Source: Sphaerimonospora mesophila NBRC 14179 = JCM 3151 (GTDB taxonomy: Bacteria > Actinomycetota > Actinomycetes > Streptosporangiales > Streptosporangiaceae). Taken from it: a stretch of DNA of 32,849 bases. The DNA lies in assembly GCA_001552515.1 (NCBI GenBank), contig BCRI01000085.1, forward strand, positions 1-32,849. The letters run 5' to 3'. How positions within the stretch are numbered: position 1 is the first letter of the stretch; each line of letters begins with the position of its first letter. The notes beneath the pieces were generated by a model. It made no database searches. It had not been told where the DNA came from and worked only from the letters and a program-made list of their open reading frames with translations. The position numbers were made by a program, and so were the translations under genes. Positions 26,526 through 32,849 of this stretch are shown here, piece after piece.

Positions 26526-27068
26526 ATGGGCGGGACAGTGCGGGCGGTCAGCAGCAGTGGCGAATACACGTTCACCAAGCCGAATCGGAGCAGCATCACG
26601 TTACTCGCGGGGATCGGCGTGGAGGGGGACGTGCACGCCGGTGTGACGGTGAAGCACCGCTCTCGCGTCGCGAAGGACCCCACCCAGCCCAACCTCCGTC
26701 AGGTCCACCTCATCCACGAGGAGCTCTTCGCCGAGGTCGGCGGGAAGGGATTCCGGGTGGCGCCGGGCGAGCTCGGGGAGAACATCACCACCAGCGGAAT
26801 CGACCTGCTCGGTCTGCCCGTGGGCACCCTGTTGCGCTTCGGGGACCAAGCGGTCGTGGAGGTCACCGGTCTGCGCAACCCCTGCGGGCAGATCGACGGC
26901 TTCCAGAACGGACTGCTGAAGGAGGTCGTCGGCCGGGACGAGGACGGCAACGTCGTCCGCAAGGCCGGGATCATGGGCGTCGTGCGCAAGGGCGGCGTGG
27001 TGCGGCCCGGCGACGCGATCGAGGTCGAGCTGCCCGCCGAACCGCACCGGCCCCTCGACCGGGTCTGA
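26526..27068 (+). CDS. MOSC-domain protein
   Basis: 180 residues from the ATG at 26526, preceded by AGGGGGG; an ATG at 26505 would overlap that site. The MOSC fold is clear: GIGVEGDVHAGVTVKHRSRV, PNLRQVHLIHEELF, APGELGENITTSGIDLLGLPVGTLLRFG and the conserved cysteine in GLRNPCGQI (about residue 121). This cysteine is the molybdenum-cofactor ligand or sulfur carrier in relatives such as YiiM and the mARC/MoCoS end domain. The substrate is not known. Genes for molybdenum cofactor synthesis are absent from the window. A weak hairpin follows the stop. Confidence 0.9.
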   Translation: MGGTVRAVSSSGEYTFTKPNRSSITLLAGIGVEGDVHAGVTVKHRSRVAKDPTQPNLRQVHLIHEELFAEVGGKGFRVAPGELGENITTSGIDLLGLPVGTLLRFGDQAVVEVTGLRNPCGQIDGFQNGLLKEVVGRDEDGNVVRKAGIMGVVRKGGVVRPGDAIEVELPAEPHRPLDRV

Positions 27069-27098
27069 CCGGCCCGCGCCACGCCGTACGGCAGGCCC

Positions 27099-27120
27099 GG
27101 CCGCGAACCCGGGCGCGGCC
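27099..27120 (+). terminator. Possible terminator downstream of the MOSC gene
   Basis: GGCCGCG (27099-27105) and CGCGGCC (27114-27120) form a 7-bp GC stem with an 8-nt loop, 30 nt after the MOSC stop. It is short and has no U-tract. Confidence 0.35.
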
Positions 27121-27160
27121 AAGGGCGGAACGCCCCCCGTGCGACCCCGCCCGCTCCTCT

Positions 27161-27175
27161 GTCCGCGAACAGCGG
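27161..27175 (+). promoter_or_regulatory. Candidate ClgR/PopR-type operator
   Basis: GTCCGC-N5-GCG (27161-27174), part of a perfect CCGC-GAACA-GCGG palindrome at 27163-27175. It differs by one base from the GTTCGC-N5-GCG motif reported for ClgR of Streptomyces as I recall it. It lies 35 nt upstream of the regulator start, so it would suit autoregulation. Confidence 0.45.
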
Positions 27176-27209
27176 CCCGGCGGAGATCTCGGCGTGCCAC
27201 ACTGCCGGT

Positions 27210-27587
27210 ATGGCAGCCTCGGACCGATCAGTGATCATCGACATCCGGACCCGCCGGGCCGGTGGGAAGCACGGTCCCGAGATATCCGACGGCGCCGATC
27301 CGCTGCTGCGCAAGGTCTACGGGCAGATCCTCCGCGACGAGCGGCTGGACCAGGACCGCACGCTCGACGACGTGGCGCGTGCGGTCGGCATGTCCAAGCA
27401 GTATCTGTCGGAGGTCGAGCGCGGTCGCAAGGAGCCGTCGTCGGAGATGCTCCGTTCGGTGTGCGACGCGCTCGAGCTGCCGATCGAGCACCTGCTCACC
27501 CGCGCCGTCCGGCGGATCACGGCATCGCGCCGGATCGCGACCCGCAGGCCGTCCGGGGCGCCGCGGGTGGAGCTGCTGGCGGCGTGA
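27210..27587 (+). CDS. XRE-type regulator of clp genes, PopR/ClgR-like, ending in an Ala-Ala degron
   Basis: 125 residues from the ATG at 27210. One Cro/C1-type helix-turn-helix (about residues 40-95) reads ILRDERLDQDRTLDDVARAVGMSKQYLSEVERGRKEPSSEMLRSVCDALELPIEHLL. This is the pattern of ClgR and PopR, activators of Clp protease genes; the YLSEVERGRKE stretch is the family mark. The last residues are VELLAA. In Streptomyces the Ala-Ala end of PopR and ClgR is the signal for ClpP degradation. The neighbouring clpP pair converges with only 3 nt between stops, as expected for the popR-clpP3-clpP4 region. Which of the two names applies cannot be decided from sequence alone. Confidence 0.82.
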   Translation: MAASDRSVIIDIRTRRAGGKHGPEISDGADPLLRKVYGQILRDERLDQDRTLDDVARAVGMSKQYLSEVERGRKEPSSEMLRSVCDALELPIEHLLTRAVRRITASRRIATRRPSGAPRVELLAA

Positions 27588-27590
27588 GCG

Positions 27591-28187
27591 CTACACCGGC
27601 TCGCGTGTGGTGATCAGCTCGTCGGCCAGGCCGTACTCGACGGCCTCACGGGCGTCGAAGACCCGATCACGGGCGGTGTCCCTGCGCAGCCGGGCGACGT
27701 CGACCCCGGTGTGGGCGCTGAGGATCTCCTCGGTCTGCGCGCGCACCCGCATCACCTCGGCCGCCTGCAGGGCCAGATCGGAGATGGTGCCCTGACCCTG
27801 CGTGTACGGCTGGTGCAGCAGCACACGGGAGTGGGCGAGCATGAACCGCCGCCCGGGCGCGCCGGCGGCGAGCAGCACAGCGGCGGCCGAGGCCGCCTGG
27901 CCCATGCAGTAGGTCGCGACCTTCGCCCGCAGGAACCGCATCGTGTCGTAGATGGCGAGCATCGCCGTCAACGATCCGCCGGGGGAGTTGATGTAGAGGT
28001 TGATCTCCTGGTCGGGGCTCTCCGCCTCCAGATGGAGCAGCTGCGCCATCACGACGTTCGCGACGCCGTCGTCGATCTCGGTGCCGAGGAAGACGATCCG
28101 CTCGTTGAGCAGCCGGCTGAAGACGTCGAACGACCGCTCCCCGACGGGGGTCCGCTCGACCACGTACGGGATCATGTACTGGCTCAT
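27591..28187 (-). CDS. clpP: ATP-dependent Clp protease proteolytic subunit (second of a pair)
   Basis: 198 residues. Serine peptidase of the ClpP family, forming tetradecameric rings with an AAA+ partner. Catalytic triad: S100 ([10 protein letters not shown]), H125 ([11 protein letters not shown]) and D174 (TARDRVFDA), with the family INSPGGS motif at residues 67-73. The sequence [10 protein letters not shown] deviates slightly from the more usual GQAASMGA. The ATG at 28187 overlaps the stop of the upstream clpP (ATGA). The stop lies 3 nt from the stop of the convergent PopR-like gene. In actinomycetes two different ClpP subunits usually form one mixed complex; here the two adjacent genes would provide this. 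Confidence 0.95.
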   Translation of the reverse strand: MSQYMIPYVVERTPVGERSFDVFSRLLNERIVFLGTEIDDGVANVVMAQLLHLEAESPDQEINLYINSPGGSLTAMLAIYDTMRFLRAKVATYCMGQAASAAAVLLAAGAPGRRFMLAHSRVLLHQPYTQGQGTISDLALQAAEVMRVRAQTEEILSAHTGVDVARLRRDTARDRVFDAREAVEYGLADELITTREPV

Positions 28188-28792
28188 GACGAGAACCCCA
28201 TCGGGTTGGGCGCCGCGTACGGCGCGAGGCTGTGGAAGGAGTCGACGATCTCGTCGATGATCCCGTAGTCGCGGGCCTGCTCCGGGGTGAACCAGCGGTC
28301 CCGGTCACTGTCGGCGGCGATCTCCTCGACCGTGCGTCCGGTCTCCGCCGCCAGGATCTCCTCGGACTGCCGCTTCATGTACTCGAGGTTCTCGGACTGG
28401 ATCGCGATGTCGATCGCCGTGCCGCCGATGCCGGCCGACGGCTGGTGCATCATGATCCGGCTGTGCGCGAGGCTGATCCGCTTGCCGTGGGTGCCGGAGG
28501 CCAGCAGCACCTGCCCCATGCTCGCCGCGAACCCCAGCGCGACGGTGACCACGTCGTTCGGGACCAGCTTCATCGTGTCGTAGATCGCCAGCCCGGCCGA
28601 CACCGACCCTCCGGGCGAATTGATGTACAGGATGATGTCGCGCTCGGAGTCCGCTGTGGCCAGCAGCACCATCTCGGCGCACGCCCGCTCGGCCATCTCG
28701 TCGTCGACCTCTCCGGTCAACAGCAGGGTCCGCTGCTGGAACAGCTTCTCGTTCAGCCGATCTCGGTAGCTCATGCTCGGTGAAACACGCAT
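28184..28792 (-). CDS. clpP: ATP-dependent Clp protease proteolytic subunit (first of a pair)
   Basis: 202 residues from the ATG at 28792, with AAAGG upstream; an ATG at 28774 (MSYRDRL) is also possible. Catalytic residues: S91 ([10 protein letters not shown]), H116 ([10 protein letters not shown]) and D165 (DRDRWFTP). [11 protein letters not shown] is at residues 58-68. It is coupled to the second clpP by ATGA. The pair resembles the second clp locus (clpP3-clpP4) of Streptomyces, given its PopR-like neighbour; the housekeeping clpP1-clpP2-clpX locus is not here. A regulator motif was not found in the 90 bp upstream, which separates this gene from the ABC permease on the same strand. Confidence 0.94.
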   Translation of the reverse strand: MRVSPSMSYRDRLNEKLFQQRTLLLTGEVDDEMAERACAEMVLLATADSERDIILYINSPGGSVSAGLAIYDTMKLVPNDVVTVALGFAASMGQVLLASGTHGKRISLAHSRIMMHQPSAGIGGTAIDIAIQSENLEYMKRQSEEILAAETGRTVEEIAADSDRDRWFTPEQARDYGIIDEIVDSFHSLAPYAAPNPMGFSS

Positions 28793-28882
28793 GGCGCCTT
28801 TGTACGCGCCGCGCACCCGCCGCCCGCCGATATGTCTGCTGAGGGCAGATCGGGAGGCCGTCGCCCGCGGCTTTCGCCGGCG

Positions 28883-29608
28883 TCAGCCGGTCCGGCCGGC
28901 GCGGCGGTAGCCGTACATCGCGTAGAGGCCGAAGACGACCAGCCAGACGGTCAGCATGGCGATCTCGCGCGCCCCGGGGGCCGCTCCGAACGCGACGTGC
29001 CAGGACAGAGACGCGTAGCCGTTGGACGGGGTCCACTCGGCGAGGGCGCGCAGCCAGGACGGGAACCCGCTGACCGGCACCCACAGCCCGCCCACGATGG
29101 ACAGGACGAGCATGGTCATGAGGTTGGCCATGGCCGCGCTCTGGCCGGTCAGTCGGTAGCCGTTGCCGAGGCCGAGCAGCGAGAACGGGATCGTTCCCGC
29201 CCACAACAGCACCACGATGGCCAGCCACCGCCCGGGCGTGAGCGTGACGTGGTTGACCAGCGCCCCGGTGAGCAGCACGGCGGCGATGCCCGGCACGACC
29301 CCGACGGCGCCGGTGACGACCTTGCCGGCGATCACCTGGGCCGGGGTCAGCGGGGTGAGGCGGAGCCGGCGCAGCCATCCGGCCGCGCGGTCCTCGGCGA
29401 TGCCGCTGCCGTTGTTGAACGCGGCGCCGAGCCCGCCGTAGGCCGCCATGCTCACCATCGTGTAGATCGCGGCGTCGTGCTCGTCGCCGGGGGCCAGGCC
29501 GAGGTCGGTGAACACGAGGTACATGACGACGGGCATGATCAGGCCGAAGACGACGTAGCCGCCGTCGCGGGCGGTTCTGATCAGCTCAAACCGGATATAT
29601 CCCAGCAT
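28883..29608 (-). CDS. ABC-2 type transporter permease
   Basis: 241 residues from the ATG at 29608 (or the adjacent GTG at 29611). About six membrane helices: near residues 18-38, 55-80, 103-125, 133-155, 165-190 and 215-235. Motifs of ABC-2 permeases are RFELIRTARDG at the start and the NLMTMLVLSIVGGLWVPVSGFPSWLR region near helix 5. The start overlaps the ATPase stop (TGATG). Together they form a two-gene exporter; drugs, lipids or lantibiotic-like compounds are common cargo of this class. The substrate here is unknown. Confidence 0.9.
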   Translation of the reverse strand: MLGYIRFELIRTARDGGYVVFGLIMPVVMYLVFTDLGLAPGDEHDAAIYTMVSMAAYGGLGAAFNNGSGIAEDRAAGWLRRLRLTPLTPAQVIAGKVVTGAVGVVPGIAAVLLTGALVNHVTLTPGRWLAIVVLLWAGTIPFSLLGLGNGYRLTGQSAAMANLMTMLVLSIVGGLWVPVSGFPSWLRALAEWTPSNGYASLSWHVAFGAAPGAREIAMLTVWLVVFGLYAMYGYRRAGRTG

Positions 29609-30522
29609 CACATGGTCTCCTCGGCGATGGGGGCGTCTTCCGTGGTGAGGGCGACGAAGGCGTCCTCCAGGTCGGCGGGGGTCACCTCGAGGTTCCGTAC
29701 GGCTCCCGCCTGCGCGAGGGCCATCACGGTCGCGTCGGGGTCGGCGCTGCGCAGGTGCGCGCGATCGCCCCGGATGTCCAGGTGGCGCACCCCGGGGAGC
29801 GCGGAGAGCCAGGCCGTCTCACCGGTCACGGTCACGCTCACGGTCGTCAGCGCCACCACCCGCTTGATCTCGTCGCTGGTGCCGTCCGCGATGACGCGGC
29901 CGCGGCCGACCACGATGACCCGGTCGGATCGTTCGTCGGCCTCGTCCAGATAGTGGGTGGAGAAGAGGATGGTCTTGCCCTGGCCGGCCAGGTCGCGCAT
30001 GCCGTCCCAGAACTCCCGCCTGGCCGTGACGTCCAGGGCCGCCGTCGGTTCGTCGAGGACGACGAGATCGGGGTCGCCGACGACGGCGGTGGCGAACCGC
30101 ACGCGCTGGGCCTGGCCGCCGGACAGCCTGTCCACCCGCCGATCGCGCAGCTGGGTGATCTGCGCGAGTCGGAGGACCCGGTCGAGCGGCAGCGGTGCGG
30201 GGTAGGTGCCGGCCACGAAGGAGAGCAGCTCGCGTACGGTGACCCGCCCGATCAGGCCGCCCTCCTGCGGCATCGCGCCCACCAGGCCCTGCCGTACGGC
30301 CTGGACAGGGTCGCGGCCGAACAGGGCGGCGCGTCCGGAGTCGGGCGCCAGCAGGCCGAGCAGCAGACCGATCGTCGTGGATTTGCCCGCTCCGTTCGGG
30401 CCGAGCAGGGCGACCGTCTGACCGCGGGGGATGGTGAGCGTGATCCTGTCGACGGCGCGTACCGGACCGAAGTTCCTGGTCACAGAGGAGAGCAGCACGG
30501 CCGGGCTTTCGTCGCTTCGCAT
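29608..30522 (-). CDS. ABC transporter ATP-binding protein
   Basis: 304 residues from the ATG at 30522. Walker A GPNGAGKST (41-49), signature LSGGQAQRV (133-141), Walker B LVVLDEP (153-159) and the H-loop histidine 190 (FSTHYLDEAD). The C-terminal 80 residues are the extra domain common in ABC-2 exporters of the drug/CcmA type. The upstream codons of this frame are unlikely to be used, because TACCGT lies 7 nt before this ATG and suggests a leaderless message. Coupled to the permease. A 24-bp inverted repeat and a TetR-like box are 55-100 bp upstream. Confidence 0.93.
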   Translation of the reverse strand: MRSDESPAVLLSSVTRNFGPVRAVDRITLTIPRGQTVALLGPNGAGKSTTIGLLLGLLAPDSGRAALFGRDPVQAVRQGLVGAMPQEGGLIGRVTVRELLSFVAGTYPAPLPLDRVLRLAQITQLRDRRVDRLSGGQAQRVRFATAVVGDPDLVVLDEPTAALDVTARREFWDGMRDLAGQGKTILFSTHYLDEADERSDRVIVVGRGRVIADGTSDEIKRVVALTTVSVTVTGETAWLSALPGVRHLDIRGDRAHLRSADPDATVMALAQAGAVRNLEVTPADLEDAFVALTTEDAPIAEETM

Positions 30523-30529
30523 GCTGGAA

Positions 30530-30535
30530 ACGGTA
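30530..30535 (-). promoter_or_regulatory. -10 box of a probable leaderless promoter for the ABC ATPase
   Basis: TACCGT on the minus strand, 7 nt, then ATG at 30522. Same hexamer as before the hydrolase gene at 7532. Confidence 0.5.
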
Positions 30536-30576
30536 GGAACCGGCCGCTCGCCCGAGTAGATCGATCGATCCGCTCT

Positions 30577-30600
30577 CCGGCAGGACATTTGTCCTGCCGG
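30577..30600. promoter_or_regulatory. Inverted repeat upstream of the ABC operon: operator or terminator
   Basis: CCGGCAGGACA, a 2-nt TT centre, then TGTCCTGCCGG; 11-bp perfect arms. It is about 40 bp upstream of the predicted ABC -10 box and about 35 bp downstream of the lipoprotein stop. The near-absence of a loop favours a protein-binding site, and no U-tract follows on either strand. A GATCGATCGATC stretch is just to its left. Confidence 0.5.
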
Positions 30601-30611
30601 AGGTTATTAAT

Positions 30612-30624
30612 CTACATTGTAAAG
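30612..30624. promoter_or_regulatory. Candidate TetR-type (or BlaI/CopY-type) half-palindromic box
   Basis: CTAC-ATT-GTAA-AG: on the minus strand CTTTACAATGTAG. It resembles the TTAC-TTT-GTAA box overlapping the TetR promoter at 9365-9375 in arm and spacing. AT-rich context (TTATTAATC) suggests an open promoter region. Confidence 0.3.
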
Positions 30625-30636
30625 ACGGCGGATCTT

Positions 30637-31563
30637 CTAAGGCCGGTGGATGACCTCGAAGTCGCCTCCGCCATTCGTCGACTCGTAAATCGTGCCGTCC
30701 ATGGCGGCGGCGAGCAGATGCCGGGCGGAGACGGCGGTGAAGGCGACGGCGTGCGCGGGCAGACCGCCCCTGGCCCGCCAGGCCGTCCCATCGCCTGAGC
30801 CGGCGACATGCACCCCGCCGTCGGGGGCCACGCCGATGAGATCGCCCTGGTCGGTCACGTCGAGGAACGACAGCAGTGGGGCACCGGCCAGCGGCCGGAA
30901 CGTCTCACCCGCGTCCCGGCTGACCTTCACCCCCTCGGGGGTGGTCGCGTAGACGGTGTCCGGGGCGTCGGCCCCGGCGGCGAGATCGAGCAGGTCGAGC
31001 CGGGCCGCCGAGGTGAGCCTGCCGCCCTCGCCCCGCCAGACCCGGCCGGTCTGCGCGTCGTAGCCGTAGACCCTGGGACCGGCGACCTGGAGGGCGTGGA
31101 AGTCGGCCCTGCCGGCCAGCGCCACCTGTTCCCAGGTCGTCCCCGCGTCCGTGGAGCGGATCAGGCCGAGGTGCGGTGCCCGGCCCGCGGCGATGTCGGC
31201 CGCCGAGGGGTGGCCGCTGGCGTAGAACGTGCCCGGCCCGGCGACCGTGAAGCCCATGTGGTCGGCATCGCCGTCGCCGACGCGGACCAACCGGCCTCCC
31301 TCGACGGTGAACAGCCCGAAATGCCCCGCTACGTGGACCTTGCCGGTGGCCGGGTCGACGCCCAGCCCGTGCACATGGCCGACGCCCTGATCGGCCGGTG
31401 CGGCGGAGGCGGCCCGGCCGGTGGCGTACGGCGCCGCGGTCTCGCCGTCACCCGCGCCGCAGGCGGCCAGGGTCGCCGTCAGCAGGACCACGGCGGCCGC
31501 CCGCGCCCCGCGCCGCCCGCACCTGCCGCGGCCATCGGGAACCGGGTCGAAGGTGTTCGTCAT
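30637..31563 (-). CDS. Lipoprotein with BNR/sortilin-like repeats (F510_1955-type)
   Basis: 308 residues from the ATG at 31563, with GGAGGG upstream. A basic N-terminus precedes a hydrophobic stretch and a lipobox: AAAVVLLTATLAAC with Cys35 (LAAC), so the mature protein would be lipid-anchored outside the membrane. The mature part shows beta-propeller-like repeats: GHVHGLGVDPATGKVHVAGHFGLF, LGLIRSTDAGTTWEQVAL, VKVSRDAGETFRPLAG and YESTNGGGDFEVIH, each with the S-x-D-x-G-x-T-W (Asp-box) pattern. This matches the exo-alpha-sialidase-like proteins often next to copper genes. The stop of the multicopper oxidase is 12 nt upstream, so they form an operon. Enzymatic activity is unproven; a copper-related role is inferred. 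Confidence 0.8.
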   Translation of the reverse strand: MTNTFDPVPDGRGRCGRRGARAAAVVLLTATLAACGAGDGETAAPYATGRAASAAPADQGVGHVHGLGVDPATGKVHVAGHFGLFTVEGGRLVRVGDGDADHMGFTVAGPGTFYASGHPSAADIAAGRAPHLGLIRSTDAGTTWEQVALAGRADFHALQVAGPRVYGYDAQTGRVWRGEGGRLTSAARLDLLDLAAGADAPDTVYATTPEGVKVSRDAGETFRPLAGAPLLSFLDVTDQGDLIGVAPDGGVHVAGSGDGTAWRARGGLPAHAVAFTAVSARHLLAAAMDGTIYESTNGGGDFEVIHRP

Positions 31564-31575
31564 GTGAGCCCTCCT

Positions 31576-32849
31576 TCAGGCCCGGTAGCCGAGCAGGGTC
31601 ATCATCCCGGCCGCACCGTGGTAGATGTTGTGGCAGTGGATCATCCAGATGCCGGGGTTGTCCGCTTCGAGGTCGGCGCTCACCGTCGCGCCGGGCAGCA
31701 CGATCGCGGTGTCCTTACGCACGCCGCTCGTCCCGAGGGCGAAGGTGTGGCCGTGCAGGTGCATGGGATGCCACATCAGGGTCCGGTTCACGAAGGACAG
31801 CCGCACCCGCTCACCGGACCGGACGGGTTCGATCACCTCGGGGTCGTACTTCCTGCCGTTGATCCCCCAGTCGTACCTGGCCATGCTCCCGGTGAGCGTC
31901 AGCGTGATCGTGCGATCCGGTGCCCTGGCCGGCAGCCGTACGGCGTCGGCCGGGATGAGCCGGTCGTAGGAGACGAGGCGGCCGTCCAGCTCACCGGGCC
32001 AGACGTCGGCCTCCGGCGCGCGGGCACCGGCGGCGGTGCGGACCAGCGCGCGGGCCACGGCACGCTTGCCCTCGGCCAGGGCCACCAGCGGAAACACCCC
32101 GTCCTTGAGGGTGACCAGCACGTCGTACCGCTCGCCCATGCCGAGCAGCAGAGCGTCGGTGTCCACGGGCGCGACGGGGAAACCGTCGGCGTGGGTCACG
32201 GTCATGACGTGGCCGGCCAGCGCGACCCGGAACGCGGTGTCGCCCCCGGCGTTGATGATCCTGATCCGCAGCCGGGTGCCCGGTCTGGCGGCATGAGTTC
32301 GCGGCGCCGTCGCGATCCTGCCGTTAACCAGGAAGTGCGGATAGTGGACGTCCCCGGCGTCGCCGCCGAGGAGATCGCTTTCTGCGTTCATCATCATGTG
32401 CGGCCACGCCGCCGAGGGCGAGGCCGTCGCGGTGGGCATCGGCATCCCCCCATGACCCCCGTGACCCCCGTGACCGCCGGGCCCCGCCATGGAGGTGATC
32501 TCGGCCAGCACCTCGTCCGGAGTGCCGGTCACCCCGTCCAGCCAGTCGTCGAGGACGACGGTCCACTCGTCGTCATAGTCGTACGGCTCGGCCGGATCCT
32601 CCACGATGATCGGGGCGTACAGCCCGCGATCGAGCTGGGTGCCATGGTGGGGATGGAACCAGTACGTCCCCGGATGCGACGCGGTGAACTCGTAGACCAT
32701 CTCCCCGCCGGAGGGGACGGGTGGCTGGGTGACGCCGGGCACGCCGTCGGCGTCGTTGCGCAGCGCGAGGCCGTGCCAGTGCACGGTGGTCTCCTGGGGG
32801 AGCCGGTTGGTCAGGCGGGCCCGGACGACCTCCCCGGCCCGGACGCGGA
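31576..32849 (-). CDS. Multicopper oxidase, laccase-like (partial, N-terminus beyond the window)
   Basis: At least 424 residues are visible; the frame stays open to the window edge. All copper-ligand motifs are present: HWHG, the HPHHG stretch (type 2/3 copper), HPMHLHGH, and C-terminal HCHNIYHGAAGMM (type 1 copper with Cys, His and Met). The three cupredoxin domains are complete apart from the start of the first. Between domains 1 and 2 lies a Gly/His/Met-rich insert (GGHGGHGGHGGMPMP) with 9-nt tandem repeats in DNA; such inserts bind cuprous ions in relatives such as CueO. Laccases of this group oxidise Cu(I) and phenols outside the cell. A signal peptide, probably Tat-type, would lie beyond the edge. 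It is the first of two genes with the lipoprotein. Confidence 0.93.
   Translation of the reverse strand, partial: RVRAGEVVRARLTNRLPQETTVHWHGLALRNDADGVPGVTQPPVPSGGEMVYEFTASHPGTYWFHPHHGTQLDRGLYAPIIVEDPAEPYDYDDEWTVVLDDWLDGVTGTPDEVLAEITSMAGPGGHGGHGGHGGMPMPTATASPSAAWPHMMMNAESDLLGGDAGDVHYPHFLVNGRIATAPRTHAARPGTRLRIRIINAGGDTAFRVALAGHVMTVTHADGFPVAPVDTDALLLGMGERYDVLVTLKDGVFPLVALAEGKRAVARALVRTAAGARAPEADVWPGELDGRLVSYDRLIPADAVRLPARAPDRTITLTLTGSMARYDWGINGRKYDPEVIEPVRSGERVRLSFVNRTLMWHPMHLHGHTFALGTSGVRKDTAIVLPGATVSADLEADNPGIWMIHCHNIYHGAAGMMTLLGYRA

Overview
The window looks like chromosome from a high-GC Actinomycetota, probably a filamentous actinomycete of the Streptosporangiales type (inference). Reasons: very high GC, GTG and TTG starts, purine-rich ribosome sites, putative leaderless transcripts with a TANNNT box 6-7 nt before the start codon, and the gene order GarA - FtsR - BFN nuclease - MerR - gcvP. 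That order matches Rv1827-Rv1832 of Mycobacterium tuberculosis. No tRNA, rRNA, insertion sequence, prophage or CRISPR array was seen.

Layout. 1-6.8 kb (+): 3' end of a mannose-1-phosphate guanylyltransferase-like gene, garA, ftsR, a DUF151 nuclease, a ResR-like MerR gene, a tandem glycine riboswitch, gcvP, and a helical-repeat protein. 6.9-9.9 kb: small accessory genes (proline-rich membrane protein, alpha/beta hydrolase, DUF5999 protein, TetR regulator, an unknown helical protein). 10-11.9 kb: an RpoD-family sigma factor (-), preceded by an ECF-type promoter and a mirror-symmetric array of 53-bp units. 11.9-16 kb: menaquinone genes menE (-) and menB-menD (+), diverging from a 24-bp perfect palindrome. 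16.1-21.5 kb: dedA (+), then a urease operon ureABCFGD (-) without ureE. 21.6-24.6 kb: yigZ (+), isochorismate synthase (-), a secreted SGNH hydrolase (+). 24.6-26.3 kb: a DesK/DesR-like two-component system (-). 26.5-28.8 kb: a MOSC protein (+), a PopR/ClgR-type regulator ending in Ala-Ala (+), and a convergent clpP pair (-). 28.9-32.8 kb (-): a two-gene ABC-2 exporter, then a lipoprotein of the BNR-repeat type paired with a multicopper oxidase that runs off the window.

How the genes work together. The left cluster couples signalling (the phospho-switch GarA) and two MerR regulators to glycine catabolism, and gcvP carries its own glycine sensor. Three of the menaquinone steps (MenD, MenE, MenB) and the isochorismate-forming step (MenF) are within 11 kb but in separate transcription units. 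The urease genes are translationally coupled (overlapping stops and starts, except ureA-ureB). The PopR-like gene, its candidate operator and the clpP pair make a plausible proteolysis feedback loop.

Most unusual observations: (1) the 247-bp mirror array of 21-nt elements at an exact 53-bp period upstream of the sigma gene; (2) a urease alpha subunit with Ala at the flap-cysteine position; (3) several genes that appear to share one leaderless promoter layout; (4) the palindrome between menE and menBD; (5) frequent recurrence of the octamer CCGTACGG. All calls rest on reading the sequence. No database search was run.
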